Position numbers and translations under genes: made by a program
The notes under the pieces: model-generated
Told to the model about the DNA's origin: nothing
The model's database searches: none
Seen by the model: the letters and a program-made list of their open reading frames with translations, nothing else
NCBI RefSeq assembly: GCF_034675845.1
Contig: NZ_JAUCCU010000001.1
Coordinates: forward strand, 1,612,001 to 1,676,000
From: Castellaniella sp.
Lineage (GTDB): Bacteria > Pseudomonadota > Gammaproteobacteria > Burkholderiales > Burkholderiaceae_B
Length of the DNA stretch: 64,000 nt
Reading direction: 5' to 3'
Part shown: positions 52,315 through 62,016 of the stretch, one piece after another
Layout of the letters: every line of letters begins with the position of its first letter
Position numbering within the stretch: position 1 is the stretch's first letter

Positions 52315-53811
52315 ATGGAAAAATTCATGGATACTGCGCGTCCGACGCGCCTGCCCCCGTTGGTGCCCTTTGCCAGCTTTGACAATGCTGACGCTGCCGT
52401 CGACCAATTGATTGCGCTGTATCAGCGCAATACCACTTTTATTCGCGAGGCTTTTCGCGAATACATTGCCGGTAATCTGGTTGTTGGTCAGCGGGTGCGC
52501 GCGTGCTATCCCGCGATCCGCATCCGCATCAATACCTACCCGGAAATCGACAGCCGCCTGTCCTACGGCCATCTGGTCGAGCCCGGCGTCTACATGACCA
52601 CGATCACGCGACCGACCCTGTTTCGCGATTATTTGCGCGAACAAGTCCGGCTGTTGCTGCGCAACCATCAGGTGCCGGTCGAGATCGGTGAATCCGATCT
52701 GCCCATTCCGCTGCACTTTGCCTTTCCGGAAGGCGAATACGCTCAGGGCGAATATTCCGAGGTCCCCGGCCATACGTTGCGCGACCATTTCGATGTGCCG
52801 GATCTGGTCGTTACCGACGATGCCATCGTCAATGGCACCTGGCGTGGCCGCGCCAACCAGCCCCGCCCGCTGGCGCCATTCACTGGCCCGCGCATCGACT
52901 ATTCCCTGCAGCGCTTGCAGCACTACACCAGCACATCGCCTGCGCATTTCCAGAATTTCGTGCTGTTCACCAACTATCAGTTCTACGTGGATGAATTCGT
53001 CAAATGGGCCAAGGAGTCCCTGGCTGCCGGGACGGGCGGCTACACCGAACTGATCGAGCCCGGCAATCACGTCGTCACCCGGGAAACTGTCGGCCAACAG
53101 GCGCCGGATCTGGCGTTTACACCGCAGATGCCGACCTACCACCTGAAGCGCGACAGCCACACCGGCATTACCCTGATCAATATCGGGGTGGGGCCATCCA
53201 ACGCCAAGACCATCACCGACCACGTGGCGGTGCTGCGGCCTTCGGCCTGGCTGATGCTGGGGCATTGCGCGGGCCTGCGCACCACCCAGCGCCTGGGCGA
53301 TTACGTGCTGGCCCATGGCTATGTGCGCCAGGATCATGTATTGGACGATGACCTGCCTTTGTGGGTTCCGGTGCCGCCGCTGGCCGAAGTCCAGGTCGCT
53401 TTGGAAGACGCGGTGGCCGAGGTCGCCGGGCTGTCGGGCTGGGAACTGAAAAAAATCATGCGGACCGGCACGGTAGCGACCATCGATAACCGCAATTGGG
53501 AACTGCGCGACCAACAGGAGCCAGTGCTGCGCTTGTCGCAATCCAGGGCGATTGCACTGGACATGGAATCCGCTACCATCGCGGCCAATGGCTTCCGGTT
53601 CCGGGTGCCATATGGCACATTGCTATGTGTTTCGGACAAGCCTTTGCATGGGGAACTGAAGTTGCCCGGCATGGCCAGCGCGTTTTACCGCACTCAGGTC
53701 AACCAGCACCTGCACATCGGCATCCGGGCGTTGGAGCGCTTGCGCGACATGCCCAGCGAACGTCTGCATTCGCGGAAATTACGCAGCTTTATCGAAACGG
53801 CATTCAAGTAA
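52315..53811 (+). CDS. amn: AMP nucleosidase
   Basis: 498 residues; ATG 52327 is an alternative start. It hydrolyses AMP to adenine and ribose 5-phosphate. An N-terminal Amn domain (DQLIALYQRNTTFIREAFRE, YPAIRIRINTYPEIDSRLSY) precedes the phosphorylase-like part with GHCAGLRTTQRLGDYVLAHG, VATIDNRNWELRDQQEPV and ALDMESATIAANGFRFRVPY. It adds adenine to purine salvage but stands outside the purine island. Confidence 0.95.
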   Translation: MEKFMDTARPTRLPPLVPFASFDNADAAVDQLIALYQRNTTFIREAFREYIAGNLVVGQRVRACYPAIRIRINTYPEIDSRLSYGHLVEPGVYMTTITRPTLFRDYLREQVRLLLRNHQVPVEIGESDLPIPLHFAFPEGEYAQGEYSEVPGHTLRDHFDVPDLVVTDDAIVNGTWRGRANQPRPLAPFTGPRIDYSLQRLQHYTSTSPAHFQNFVLFTNYQFYVDEFVKWAKESLAAGTGGYTELIEPGNHVVTRETVGQQAPDLAFTPQMPTYHLKRDSHTGITLINIGVGPSNAKTITDHVAVLRPSAWLMLGHCAGLRTTQRLGDYVLAHGYVRQDHVLDDDLPLWVPVPPLAEVQVALEDAVAEVAGLSGWELKKIMRTGTVATIDNRNWELRDQQEPVLRLSQSRAIALDMESATIAANGFRFRVPYGTLLCVSDKPLHGELKLPGMASAFYRTQVNQHLHIGIRALERLRDMPSERLHSRKLRSFIETAFK

Positions 53812-53876
53812 AAAATCGATCACGGTAGACTGCTGGTTTGCGGCCATGCGCCGCCCAGCAGAATCCGGGAATCATC

Positions 53877-54434
53877 ATGGCCTTGCGTGCCACTATCTAT
53901 AAAGCAGAATTGAACGTGGCCGACAACGACCGCGGGTATTACGGCAGCCATGCCGTCACGGTGGCGCGGCATCCCTCCGAGACTGACGAGCGCCTGATGG
54001 TGCGCCTGTTGGCCTATGCGCTGTGGGTACAGGCCGACGAACGGCTGGTGTTTACGCGGGGCCTAAGCGATGCCGACGAGCCTGCGCTGTGGAACCTGGA
54101 CCTGACCGGGGCGGTGCAGCAGTGGGTCGAGATCGGCCTGCCCGATGAGCGTCGGCTTCTGAAGGCCTGTGGCCGCGCCGATCAGGTGATGGTGCTGGCT
54201 TATGGACGTGGGGTCGATGTCTGGTGGGCAGGGGTGCAGCATAAAGTTGCCCGGGCCAATAATCTGCAGGTATTTTCCCTGGATGCCGAGGCGACTAAAA
54301 CGCTGGCGGCGCTGGCGGATCGAAACATGAGCCTCAGCATCAATATCACCGATGGCAGCGCCTGGGTGTCTTGCGAGCGGGGTGATGTCAGTCTGGATGT
54401 GTACCGCTTGCGGGAAGCGGGCCGGGCGTCCTGA
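53877..54434 (+). CDS. yaeQ: YaeQ-family protein
   Basis: 185 residues from ATG 53877 (GGGAA upstream). The family pattern is MALRATIYKAELNVADNDRG, HPSETDERLMVRLLAYAL, LVFTRGLSDADEPALW and WVEIGLPDERRLLKACGRAD. YaeQ has a PD-(D/E)XK-like fold and no settled function; E. coli YaeQ was once linked to RfaH suppression. Confidence 0.92.
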   Translation: MALRATIYKAELNVADNDRGYYGSHAVTVARHPSETDERLMVRLLAYALWVQADERLVFTRGLSDADEPALWNLDLTGAVQQWVEIGLPDERRLLKACGRADQVMVLAYGRGVDVWWAGVQHKVARANNLQVFSLDAEATKTLAALADRNMSLSINITDGSAWVSCERGDVSLDVYRLREAGRAS

Positions 54435-54479
54435 CTGGGCCTGCTTGCCGAGGTGGCCAATACAGCTGGTAGTCGCGGC

Positions 54480-55229
54480 TTATTCCAGCAGCATTTTCAC
54501 CGAGATCACCGTGGCCATGACGACCATCAGGATGCGAATCAACTGGTGGCCTTTTTTGACAACCAGGCGGGCACCGATGGTGCCGCCTATCCACTGGCCT
54601 GCCAGCATGGGCAGGCCGTAGGCCCAGATGATGTTGCCATGCAGGGCAAAGAAAATCAGCGCGGCCAGGTTGCTGCACAGATTCAGCAATTTGGCATGCG
54701 CCGTTGCCTTGACCAGGTTCATGCCTAGCAGCGTGACGCAGGAAATGGCCAGGAACGTGCCAACGCCAGGGCCAAAAAATCCATCGTAAAACCCCAGCAG
54801 AGGAGCCACTGTGGCGGCATAGGCCACCACGCTCAGCCGCTCTTTGTGATCTTGCGCCCCGACCTTGGGCGTGAGCAGAAAATAAAGCGCAAAGCCAATC
54901 AGCAACACCGGGATGATTTGCTTCAGGTGGCTGCTGTCGATGAGGGTCAGGGCGATGCCACCGAAGAGCGACCCTAGAAATGTCCCCACCATCATCCAGC
55001 GGCAGCGGGCCAGGTCAAGCTGTCTGATGCGCAGGAAATGCAGGGTGGCCGCCGCCGATCCGGCGATGCCGCCGACTTTGTTGGTGGCGATTGCGGCGCC
55101 AGGCGGCAGCCCCACCGCCAGCAGCGCCGGAATGGTGATCAGCCCGCCGCCGCCCGCGATGGCATCGATGATGCCGGCAAGCAGAGAGGCGAAGAACAGT
55201 AAGGCAGCAACGTCGAAGGTGATTTCCAT
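54480..55229 (-). CDS. TauE/SafE-family membrane permease
   Basis: 249 residues, about eight hydrophobic segments. Typical blocks are GIIDAIAGGGGLITIPALLA, GLPPGAAIATNKVGGIAGSA and GFYDGFFGPGVGTFLAISCV. The family exports sulfite, sulfoacetate or related anions. No sulfur gene is adjacent, so the substrate is open. Confidence 0.9.
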   Translation of the reverse strand: MEITFDVAALLFFASLLAGIIDAIAGGGGLITIPALLAVGLPPGAAIATNKVGGIAGSAAATLHFLRIRQLDLARCRWMMVGTFLGSLFGGIALTLIDSSHLKQIIPVLLIGFALYFLLTPKVGAQDHKERLSVVAYAATVAPLLGFYDGFFGPGVGTFLAISCVTLLGMNLVKATAHAKLLNLCSNLAALIFFALHGNIIWAYGLPMLAGQWIGGTIGARLVVKKGHQLIRILMVVMATVISVKMLLE

Positions 55230-55247
55230 GGAGCTGCCGACGGTGGG

Positions 55248-56046
55248 TCAGATTTGTGGGGCGTCAATGAATGTGGTGAGCAGGTCCAGGAATGCCTCGG
55301 GCTGTTCGAACGGCGCCAGGTGACCGCTGTCCAGTTCGGCGTAGCGGGCGCCGGGGATGGCGTCCGTCAGGGCACGGGCGTGTTCTTTGGGGACCATGGC
55401 ATCGTGTGCGCAGCCGATGACCAGGGTGGGCGCCGTGATGCGCGGCAGCAGCGCACGGATGTCCAGGCGCATATCGAGCATGATCTGGCGGATGATGCCT
55501 TCCCAGCGGTTGGACACGACAACGGCATCGGCCCATTGCGTCAGTTGGGTCTCGTCCATGCGATCAAGAAAAGCGGGGCTGAAGCCGGTCAGCAGGATCA
55601 GCCGGGCGAAGTCGTGTGGATCGTTGCGGATCAGATTGAGCCAGAGTTCGGATTGCATCTGCATGCGGGGGGTCTTGGCCATGGGAAAAACCCGCGAGCA
55701 GGGTCAGGGAACGAACACGGCCAGGATGCGTGGCAGCAAGCTGCGCCGCCACGCAGGCACCCAGCGAAAAGCCGACCAGATCGAAGCGGTCAGCACCTGC
55801 CGCCTGGGCTGCCGCCAGCACCTGGGCCGCCAGCAAGTCCAGGCTTAGTTCCCCGGCTGGGTCGGTGGTTTCGCCCGAGCCGGAGTAATCGGGCCGCACC
55901 ACCATGCGATGGGTGGCCAGGGGGTCGACCAGGTGCGCCCAGTTGCTATCCAGATTGCCGCCGGTCCCCGCGACCAGCACCAGCGCCGGTCCCTGACCGT
56001 TGACGGCATACGTGACGTGTGTATCAAGGACTTTGACGACGGGCAT
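55248..56046 (-). pseudogene. Alpha/beta hydrolase, frameshifted in a homopolymer
   Basis: From ATG 56046 the N-terminal half reads VTYAVNGQGPALVLVAGTGG, MVVRPDYSGSGETTDPAGE and the nucleophile elbow LVGFSLGACVA up to SLTLLAGF. The frame then breaks in the A5 run 55686-55690. Removing one base continues it as PMAKTPRMQMQSELW through APTLVIGCAHDAMVPKEHA (acid) to LDSGHLAPFEQPEAF (His). The whole is ~265 residues, a normal size, with the catalytic triad present across the break. Confidence 0.8.
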
Positions 56047-56087
56047 GCGGGATTCCGTTTTGGATAGGTAATGGGATTGGAGCCTGA

Positions 56088-57113
56088 TTATCGCTTGGCG
56101 ATGTCTGCCTGGGCTTGCTTGACCAGATCAGGGCCGATTTGCTGGGCCCATTTGTCGAACACTGGCTGGGTGACCTTGGCGAAGGTAGCGATTTGTTCCG
56201 GTGACAAGGCCGTGACGGTGACGCCATGGCTTTCGATTTCCTTCAGCAGGGAATCATCCGTGTTGGTGACGCCTTTGCGGGCAATCACGATTTCCTTCTG
56301 GCCGGCCTCGAGGGCGGCTTCGCGCACGATTTTCTGATCGTCCGGGGTCCAGGAATTCCAGACATCCTGGTTGACCACAAAGACCAGCGGATCGGCCACG
56401 TAATTCCACAGGCTGAGGTATTTCTGCCCCACGTCATAGAGTTTGGCGCCAGCATAGATGGACAGGGGGTTTTCCTGACCGTCCACGGCACCACTGGCCA
56501 GGGCCGGTTGAGCGTCGGCCCAGCTCATTTGGGTGGGGTTGGCCCCCAGCGCCGTGAAGGTATCGATATACAGCGGCGAACCCACCACGCGCAGCTTCAT
56601 GCCCTTGATGTCCTCGGGGGTTTTGACCTCGCGCACCGAATTTGAAAGCTGGCGGTAGCCGTTCTCGCCCCAGGCCAAGGGCACCACGCCTTTTTTGGAC
56701 AGGATGTCGAATAGCTGTTCACCGACCTTGCCTTGGGTCAGGGCGTCGATGGCGGGGTAGTCCGGCATCAGGAAGGGCAGGGAAAACAGATTCAGTTCCT
56801 TGACCTGCGGCGACCAGTTGATCGTGGAGCCGATGGCCAGATCGATCACGCCTTGGCGGATCGCCGTGAATTCGCGGGTCTGGTCGCCTTGTACCAGCGA
56901 GGTGCCTGGATAGACTTTGATGTTGATGCGCCCATCGGTGCGTTCGCGCACCAGATCGGACCAGATCACCGCCCCCTGGCCCCAAGGGAAGTTCGTGCCT
57001 ACCACGATGGAGAGCTTGTATTCGGATTTGTAGTCGGCTGCCTGGGCGGAAAATGCCGTGGCCAAGGCTGTCACGGACAGGGCAGCGGCCCCGATGAATT
57101 TCATGATACGCAT
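56088..57113 (-). CDS. TRAP transporter substrate-binding protein (DctP)
   Basis: 341 residues; GAGGAGA precedes ATG 57113. Signal peptide MRIMKFIGAAALSVTALATA-FSAQA, then the DctP fold with the conserved substrate-carboxylate region (GMKLRVVGSPLYIDTFTALG, QMSWADAQPALASGAVDGQE, NPLSIY). It captures an organic acid in the periplasm for the DctQM pair encoded upstream on the same strand. Confidence 0.93.
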   Translation of the reverse strand: MRIMKFIGAAALSVTALATAFSAQAADYKSEYKLSIVVGTNFPWGQGAVIWSDLVRERTDGRINIKVYPGTSLVQGDQTREFTAIRQGVIDLAIGSTINWSPQVKELNLFSLPFLMPDYPAIDALTQGKVGEQLFDILSKKGVVPLAWGENGYRQLSNSVREVKTPEDIKGMKLRVVGSPLYIDTFTALGANPTQMSWADAQPALASGAVDGQENPLSIYAGAKLYDVGQKYLSLWNYVADPLVFVVNQDVWNSWTPDDQKIVREAALEAGQKEIVIARKGVTNTDDSLLKEIESHGVTVTALSPEQIATFAKVTQPVFDKWAQQIGPDLVKQAQADIAKR

Positions 57114-57144
57114 GGTTGAAGTCTCCTCGGTTGAAAAAATCAGA

Positions 57145-58443
57145 TCAATATCCCAGATAATGCGGCAGCCACAGGGCAATCTGCGGAAACACCACCACCA
57201 GCACCAGCGTGGAGAGCATGCCCGCCACCATCCATAATACCCAGGGCACGGTGGTTTCCATCGGAATGCCGGCGATCTTGCTGGATACCATCAGGTTGAC
57301 GGCCACCGGCGGGGTGAACTGGCCCACTGCCACCATCAAGGTCAGCACCACCCCCAGCCACACCATGTCCCATTGGAAGGCCATGGCGACCGGCTGGATC
57401 AGGGGCACGAAAATCAGGAAAATCGAAATGCCGTCCAGGAACATGCCTGCCACGATCAACAACAGGATCAAGAGTGTCAGCACGCCATACTGGCCCAACC
57501 CCGAATGGACGATGGCATTGGTGATGGGATCGATAATGGACAGCGTGGATAATGACCAGGCGAAAATCCCCGCCAAGGTCACGATCATCATGATGACGGC
57601 CGACAATTCGCCGGCTTCGCGAAAGATCGGGAACAGGTCGCGCCAGCCCATGGTGCGGTGCACAAAAAGCCCGATCAACAAGCCATAGAAGACCGCGACC
57701 ACTGCCGCCTCGGTGGGGGTGAAATACCCCATGCGCATACCGCCCAGGATAATCACCGGCGCAGCCAGGCCAGGGATGGCCTCGAATAGGCTGCGCCAGA
57801 ACGGCGGACGTGGTTCGAGGCGGGATTGTGCGCCCATTTTATGGCGCCGGGCCAGCCATACCGCCGGGATGATCAGCCCGATCCCGGCCAGCATGCCGGG
57901 CAGCATGCCGGCGGCAAACAGGGCGGGCACAGAGGCCTGCGGCACCAGAATCGAATACACAATCATGGCGATGGACGGCGGAATCAGGATGTCGGTGGCA
58001 GCACCGGCCGCCACCACGCTGGCTGAATAGGCCCGCGGATACCCGGCGCGGGTCATGGCACCGATCATGATGGCGCCCACCGCCGCCGCGCAGGCTGGGC
58101 CGGAGCCGGAGATGCCGCCCAGAAACATGGCCACGGTGATGGTCACCACTGCCAGCATGCCCGGGCCGTTGCCGGTGATGGATTGCGCCAGGCGCACAAG
58201 CTTTGCCGCCACACCCGAGCGATCAAAGATGGAGCCCACCAGCACGAACATGGGGATCGCCAGCAGCGGATATTTCGCCAGGCCGGCATAAAAGCTTTGA
58301 GACACGGCCATCAGGCCGAACCAGTGTGTATCAACGTTGGCCAGGGCGATGGCCAGCGTGCCTGCGCCCCCCAGAGCCACGGCGACGGGGACCCCCACGG
58401 CCATCAAGACGGCAAACAGGCCAAACAGCAGGGCGGCAATCAT
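57145..58443 (-). CDS. TRAP transporter large permease (DctM)
   Basis: 432 residues from ATG 58443, which overlaps the DctQ stop by 4 bp. About 12 membrane segments with FYAGLAKYPLLAIPMFVLVG, GGISGSGPACAAAVGAIMIG and DILIPPSIAMIVYSILV, all typical of DctM. It uses a sodium or proton gradient for uptake of the ligand delivered by DctP. Confidence 0.94.
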   Translation of the reverse strand: MIAALLFGLFAVLMAVGVPVAVALGGAGTLAIALANVDTHWFGLMAVSQSFYAGLAKYPLLAIPMFVLVGSIFDRSGVAAKLVRLAQSITGNGPGMLAVVTITVAMFLGGISGSGPACAAAVGAIMIGAMTRAGYPRAYSASVVAAGAATDILIPPSIAMIVYSILVPQASVPALFAAGMLPGMLAGIGLIIPAVWLARRHKMGAQSRLEPRPPFWRSLFEAIPGLAAPVIILGGMRMGYFTPTEAAVVAVFYGLLIGLFVHRTMGWRDLFPIFREAGELSAVIMMIVTLAGIFAWSLSTLSIIDPITNAIVHSGLGQYGVLTLLILLLIVAGMFLDGISIFLIFVPLIQPVAMAFQWDMVWLGVVLTLMVAVGQFTPPVAVNLMVSSKIAGIPMETTVPWVLWMVAGMLSTLVLVVVFPQIALWLPHYLGY

Positions 58444-58967
58444 GCGACAGCCCTCCAGGTGCGGTGCAGCATGCCCAGCAGGCGCAGCGTAATCACGCCG
58501 GAGAGCACCGGCAGCCACATGGAATACCACCAAGTGGGCACGCCGATGGCCGGCGAGGTGTCGCCCCAGTTGAATTCATCCAGCGCCATGCGGCCCAGCA
58601 AGACCGTCAGGACAATGAAAAACAGCAGACAGATGGCGTCGCTGGCCAGCGCAAAACGGCGCTGCCTGTCGGATGGCCCTTTATCGGCCAGCAGTTCGAT
58701 ACGGATGTGCAGGCGTCGCACAAAGGCAGATGAACCGGCGCTGAGGGTCAGCACCACCAATAAAAAAACCGAGATTTCCTCGGTCCAGGCAAAAGATTCG
58801 CTGGTCAGATAGCGCACAATGACATTGCCCAGTGTGATGCAGGCCAGCAGCGCCAGACTGAGCACAGTCAGCCAGTCTTCGAATCGTAGCGACACGCGCA
58901 CGGGCGGATCGGCTGGCGGGGTATCGGATAGCAGGAGGTTTGGGTCGCAGGGGGTGTGATCGGGCAT
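58440..58967 (-). CDS. TRAP transporter small permease (DctQ)
   Basis: 175 residues from ATG 58967; the frame is open further upstream but antisense to the synthase gene. Four membrane helices; SFAWTEEISVFLLVVLTLSA is the DctQ signature and the last part is MWLPVLSGVITLRLLGMLHR. First gene of the minus-strand dctQMP set; its promoter must overlap the 5' end of the divergent synthase gene. Confidence 0.9.
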   Translation of the reverse strand: MPDHTPCDPNLLLSDTPPADPPVRVSLRFEDWLTVLSLALLACITLGNVIVRYLTSESFAWTEEISVFLLVVLTLSAGSSAFVRRLHIRIELLADKGPSDRQRRFALASDAICLLFFIVLTVLLGRMALDEFNWGDTSPAIGVPTWWYSMWLPVLSGVITLRLLGMLHRTWRAVA

Positions 58968-59094
58968 GAGAGTCGGCAAGGAAAACAACAGCCAGCTGAT
59001 ACTAGCGCGGAATTGTGGCCTTGCCTGTTCGGGACATCCCGTGGTGTTGGAAAGAGATACACTTAAAGCTTCTCTTTTGCTATCAGGTTCCGCC

Positions 59095-60873
59095 GTGAAT
59101 GCCCCCACCCCTGCGCCTGTGCGCGCCACTGCCACCGCTGCTTCTTCCGCCACCCGCAATGGTGCCGAAATCCTGCTGGACACCCTGGTGAATCTGGGGG
59201 TGGACACGGTGTTTGGCTATCCTGGCGGCGCGGTGCTGCCGCTATACGATGCCTTGTACGCTGAACCGCGCATCCGCCATATTCTGGTGCGCCACGAACA
59301 GGCCGCCATGCATGCCGCCGAGGGTTACGCCCGCACCACGGGCCGCCCAGGGGTGGTGTTCGTCACCTCGGGGCCGGGGATGTCCAATACCACTACGGGG
59401 CTGCTGGATGCCTTGTGCGACTCTATCCCTGTGTTGTGCATCAGTGGTCAGGTGGCCACCAGCGCCATCGGCACGGATGCTTTCCAAGAGTGCGATGCCG
59501 TGGGCATTTCCCGCCCGGTCACCAAGTGGAACGCCCAGGTGCGCCGTGCGGAAGATATTGCCGATTTGGCTGCAAAGGCCTTGCGCCTGACCCAGTCCGG
59601 GCGGCCCGGTCCGGTGCTGCTGGATTTCCCCAAGGATCTGCAGATGGCGCCGGTCGCCCCGGAACACGCCTTGCCTGCGCCAGAAACGGAGATTGCCACC
59701 GAGGCCTTCCCGCCCCAGACCGAAGCCGCCATCAAGCGCGCCGCAGCCCTGATTGCGCGGGCGCGTCGGCCAGTTTTCTATGGTGGGGGCGGCCTGATCA
59801 ATTCCGGGGTGGATGCCTGCCAGGCGTTTCGCTCATTGGTGCAGGCCACGGCGGCCCCTTGTACGCTGACCCTGATGGGCTTGGGCGCATATCCGGCGGG
59901 GGATAGCCAGTTTCTGGGCATGCTGGGCATGCACGGCACCCTGCAGGCCAATCTGGCGATGCACCATGCCGATCTGATCATTTGCATCGGCGCCCGCTTT
60001 GATGACCGCATTACCGGGCGTCTGTCGGACTTCTGCCCGCATGCCGACAAAATTCACCTGGATATCGATCCGGCCTCGATCGACAAGGTCGTGCGTGCCG
60101 ATGTGGCTCTGGTGGGGGATTGCTATCCCTTGCTGCGTGCCTTGCATAAGGAATTGGGCCAGTATTCGCTGGAAGCCATGCGGCTGGATGATTGGTGGCA
60201 GCGCATCGGGGTCTGGCAGGCCCGTGATTGCCTGAAAGTCGAACCGGCAGCGGATGTGATCCTGCCGCAGGATTTGATGCAGCGCGTCAATCATCTGCTG
60301 GCCGGGCGCGATGCCATTGTGGCCACGGACGTGGGACAGCACCAGATGTGGGCCGCCCAGTACATTCGACTGGACCGCCCCAACCGTTGGCTGACCTCGG
60401 GTGGGGCAGGCACCATGGGCTATGGCTTGCCTGCCGCGATTGGCGCCCAGGTGGCCCACCCCGATAAGCCGGTGATCTGCATCAGTGGCGATGCCTCTGT
60501 CCTGATGAACATCCAGGAATTGGCCACCGCCATGCAGCACAAGGCCCCGGTCAAGCTCATTCTGTGCAATAACGGCCACATGGGCATGGTGCGCCAGTGG
60601 CAGGAACTCATCCACGAAGGCCGTTACAGCCATAGCTATAACGCTTCCCTGCCGGATTTCGTCGCCCTGGCGGCGGCCTTCGGCTGGGGGGGCGCACGGG
60701 TGGATCATCCGCGCGATCTGGATGCTGCGCTGGCGGCCTGCATGGCCCACGATGGCCCGTATTTCCTGGATGTGGCCGTGGTGCCGCTGCAAAACTGCTT
60801 CCCCATGATGCCTGCCGGGTACGGCCATCAACAAGTGATGCTGTCTGAAGACACCTGGTATGTCGAAGAATAA
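59095..60873 (+). CDS. Acetolactate synthase large-subunit-like TPP enzyme
   Basis: 592 residues from GTG 59095; a longer frame to 58966 has a poor leader. The catalytic Glu is in ILVRHEQAAMHAAEGYARTT. FVTSGPGMSNTTTGLLDALC and QECDAVGISRPVTKWN are AHAS-like. The TPP motif reads SGDASVLMNIQELATA, with GDA instead of the usual GDG. No small regulatory subunit follows; instead TRAP genes lie on both sides. It could be a catabolic relative rather than a branched-chain biosynthetic enzyme. Confidence 0.85.
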   Translation: MNAPTPAPVRATATAASSATRNGAEILLDTLVNLGVDTVFGYPGGAVLPLYDALYAEPRIRHILVRHEQAAMHAAEGYARTTGRPGVVFVTSGPGMSNTTTGLLDALCDSIPVLCISGQVATSAIGTDAFQECDAVGISRPVTKWNAQVRRAEDIADLAAKALRLTQSGRPGPVLLDFPKDLQMAPVAPEHALPAPETEIATEAFPPQTEAAIKRAAALIARARRPVFYGGGGLINSGVDACQAFRSLVQATAAPCTLTLMGLGAYPAGDSQFLGMLGMHGTLQANLAMHHADLIICIGARFDDRITGRLSDFCPHADKIHLDIDPASIDKVVRADVALVGDCYPLLRALHKELGQYSLEAMRLDDWWQRIGVWQARDCLKVEPAADVILPQDLMQRVNHLLAGRDAIVATDVGQHQMWAAQYIRLDRPNRWLTSGGAGTMGYGLPAAIGAQVAHPDKPVICISGDASVLMNIQELATAMQHKAPVKLILCNNGHMGMVRQWQELIHEGRYSHSYNASLPDFVALAAAFGWGGARVDHPRDLDAALAACMAHDGPYFLDVAVVPLQNCFPMMPAGYGHQQVMLSEDTWYVEE

Positions 60874-60876
60874 ACG

Positions 60877-60936
60877 GCAGCCCTGATTCGCGCCTGCGGC
60901 GCCCGACCCGGTAACCGCGTTGCGAATCAGGTCTGC
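60877..60936 (+). terminator. Long inverted repeat after the synthase gene
   Basis: GCAG-CC-CTGATTCGC and GCGAATCAG-GT-CTGC pair over 13 bases with a two-base mismatch and a GC-rich inner loop that can fold further. It begins 3 bp after the stop. No U-run, so termination is uncertain. Confidence 0.45.
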
Positions 60937-61032
60937 TTCGTGTTAGAAACACAGGGATCAATCACCACGCCGTGGTCTCGGTCTTTGCGACAGTGCATCA
61001 GAACCGTCAATGCTGTATCCCCAGGAGACAAT

Positions 61033-62013
61033 ATGCTACACACCAAGAAAATCGCCGGCTGGTTGGCCGCCTTTGCACTGACCGGCCTCAGCGCGGCTGC
61101 CCCTGTCTTGGCCGAGACGCCTCTGAAAATGGCCTATGCCTTATCCGAGAATTCGCACTATGGGGCGGGCGCGGCGGCATTTGCCCAGGCACTGGAAGCC
61201 AACAAGTCGGATTTCAAGGTTCAGCAGTTCCCCAACAGCCAGTTGGGTGGCGAGCGTGAAGTCATCGAAGGGCTGCAGCTGGGCACCATCGACATGGCCA
61301 TCGTCTCCACTGGCGCCACGTTGAATTTCGTCCCGCAGACCGGGGTGTTCGATATTCCGTTCTTGTTTCGCGATCTGGATCACGCCCGCAAGGTACTGGA
61401 TGGCAAGATCGGCCAGGACATGCTGGCGGCATTCCCCGAGCGCGGCCTGGTGGCGCTGGCATGGGGCGAACAGGGCTTTCGTCATCTGACCAACAATATC
61501 CGCCCAGTCAAGGAACCCGCCGACATCAAGGGCCTGAAGATCCGCACGACTGAAAACCCCATCCACATCGCCGCCTTCCGCGAACTGGGTGTGCTGGCCA
61601 CGCCTATGGCCTGGCCTGAAGTCGCCACCGCCTTGCAGCAAGGCACCATCGACGGCCAGGAAAACCCCCTGTCTGTGATCGTTTCCGTCAAGATGTGGCA
61701 ATTGCAGAAATACCTGTCGCTGACCGCGCACGTGTATGCACCGGCATTGATTTTGATTTCGCCCTCTGTCTATGACGGCCTGTCCGATGCCGATAAGGCC
61801 AAACTGAAGGAGGCTGCCCTGGCCGGTGCCCAAGCCATGCGCCAGTTTGTCGACAAGGTCGAAAAAGACGGTCTGGAAACGTTGAAGGAAAACGGCATGC
61901 AGGTCAATACCGTGGACCATGCTGCCTTCGTCAAGGCGGTCCAGCCGGTATACCCGCAATACTACAAACAGTTCGGCCAGGAATTGGTCGAGTCGATCCA
62001 GAACACGCAATAA
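61033..62013 (+). CDS. TRAP transporter substrate-binding protein (DctP), second system
   Basis: 326 residues; AGGAGA precedes ATG 61033. Signal peptide ending APVLAE, then DctP motifs: FPNSQLGGEREVIEGLQLG, GLKIRTTENPIHIAAFRELG and MAWPEVATALQQGTIDGQEN with NPLSVI. The conserved Arg in KIRTTENP binds a carboxylate, so the ligand is probably a small organic acid. It differs clearly from the DctP at 56088-57113. Confidence 0.94.
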   Translation: MLHTKKIAGWLAAFALTGLSAAAPVLAETPLKMAYALSENSHYGAGAAAFAQALEANKSDFKVQQFPNSQLGGEREVIEGLQLGTIDMAIVSTGATLNFVPQTGVFDIPFLFRDLDHARKVLDGKIGQDMLAAFPERGLVALAWGEQGFRHLTNNIRPVKEPADIKGLKIRTTENPIHIAAFRELGVLATPMAWPEVATALQQGTIDGQENPLSVIVSVKMWQLQKYLSLTAHVYAPALILISPSVYDGLSDADKAKLKEAALAGAQAMRQFVDKVEKDGLETLKENGMQVNTVDHAAFVKAVQPVYPQYYKQFGQELVESIQNTQ

Positions 62014-62016
62014 ATC

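Noticed and set aside
59833..60834. 333-codon minus-strand frame
   Set aside because: Antisense to the synthase gene and without domain features.
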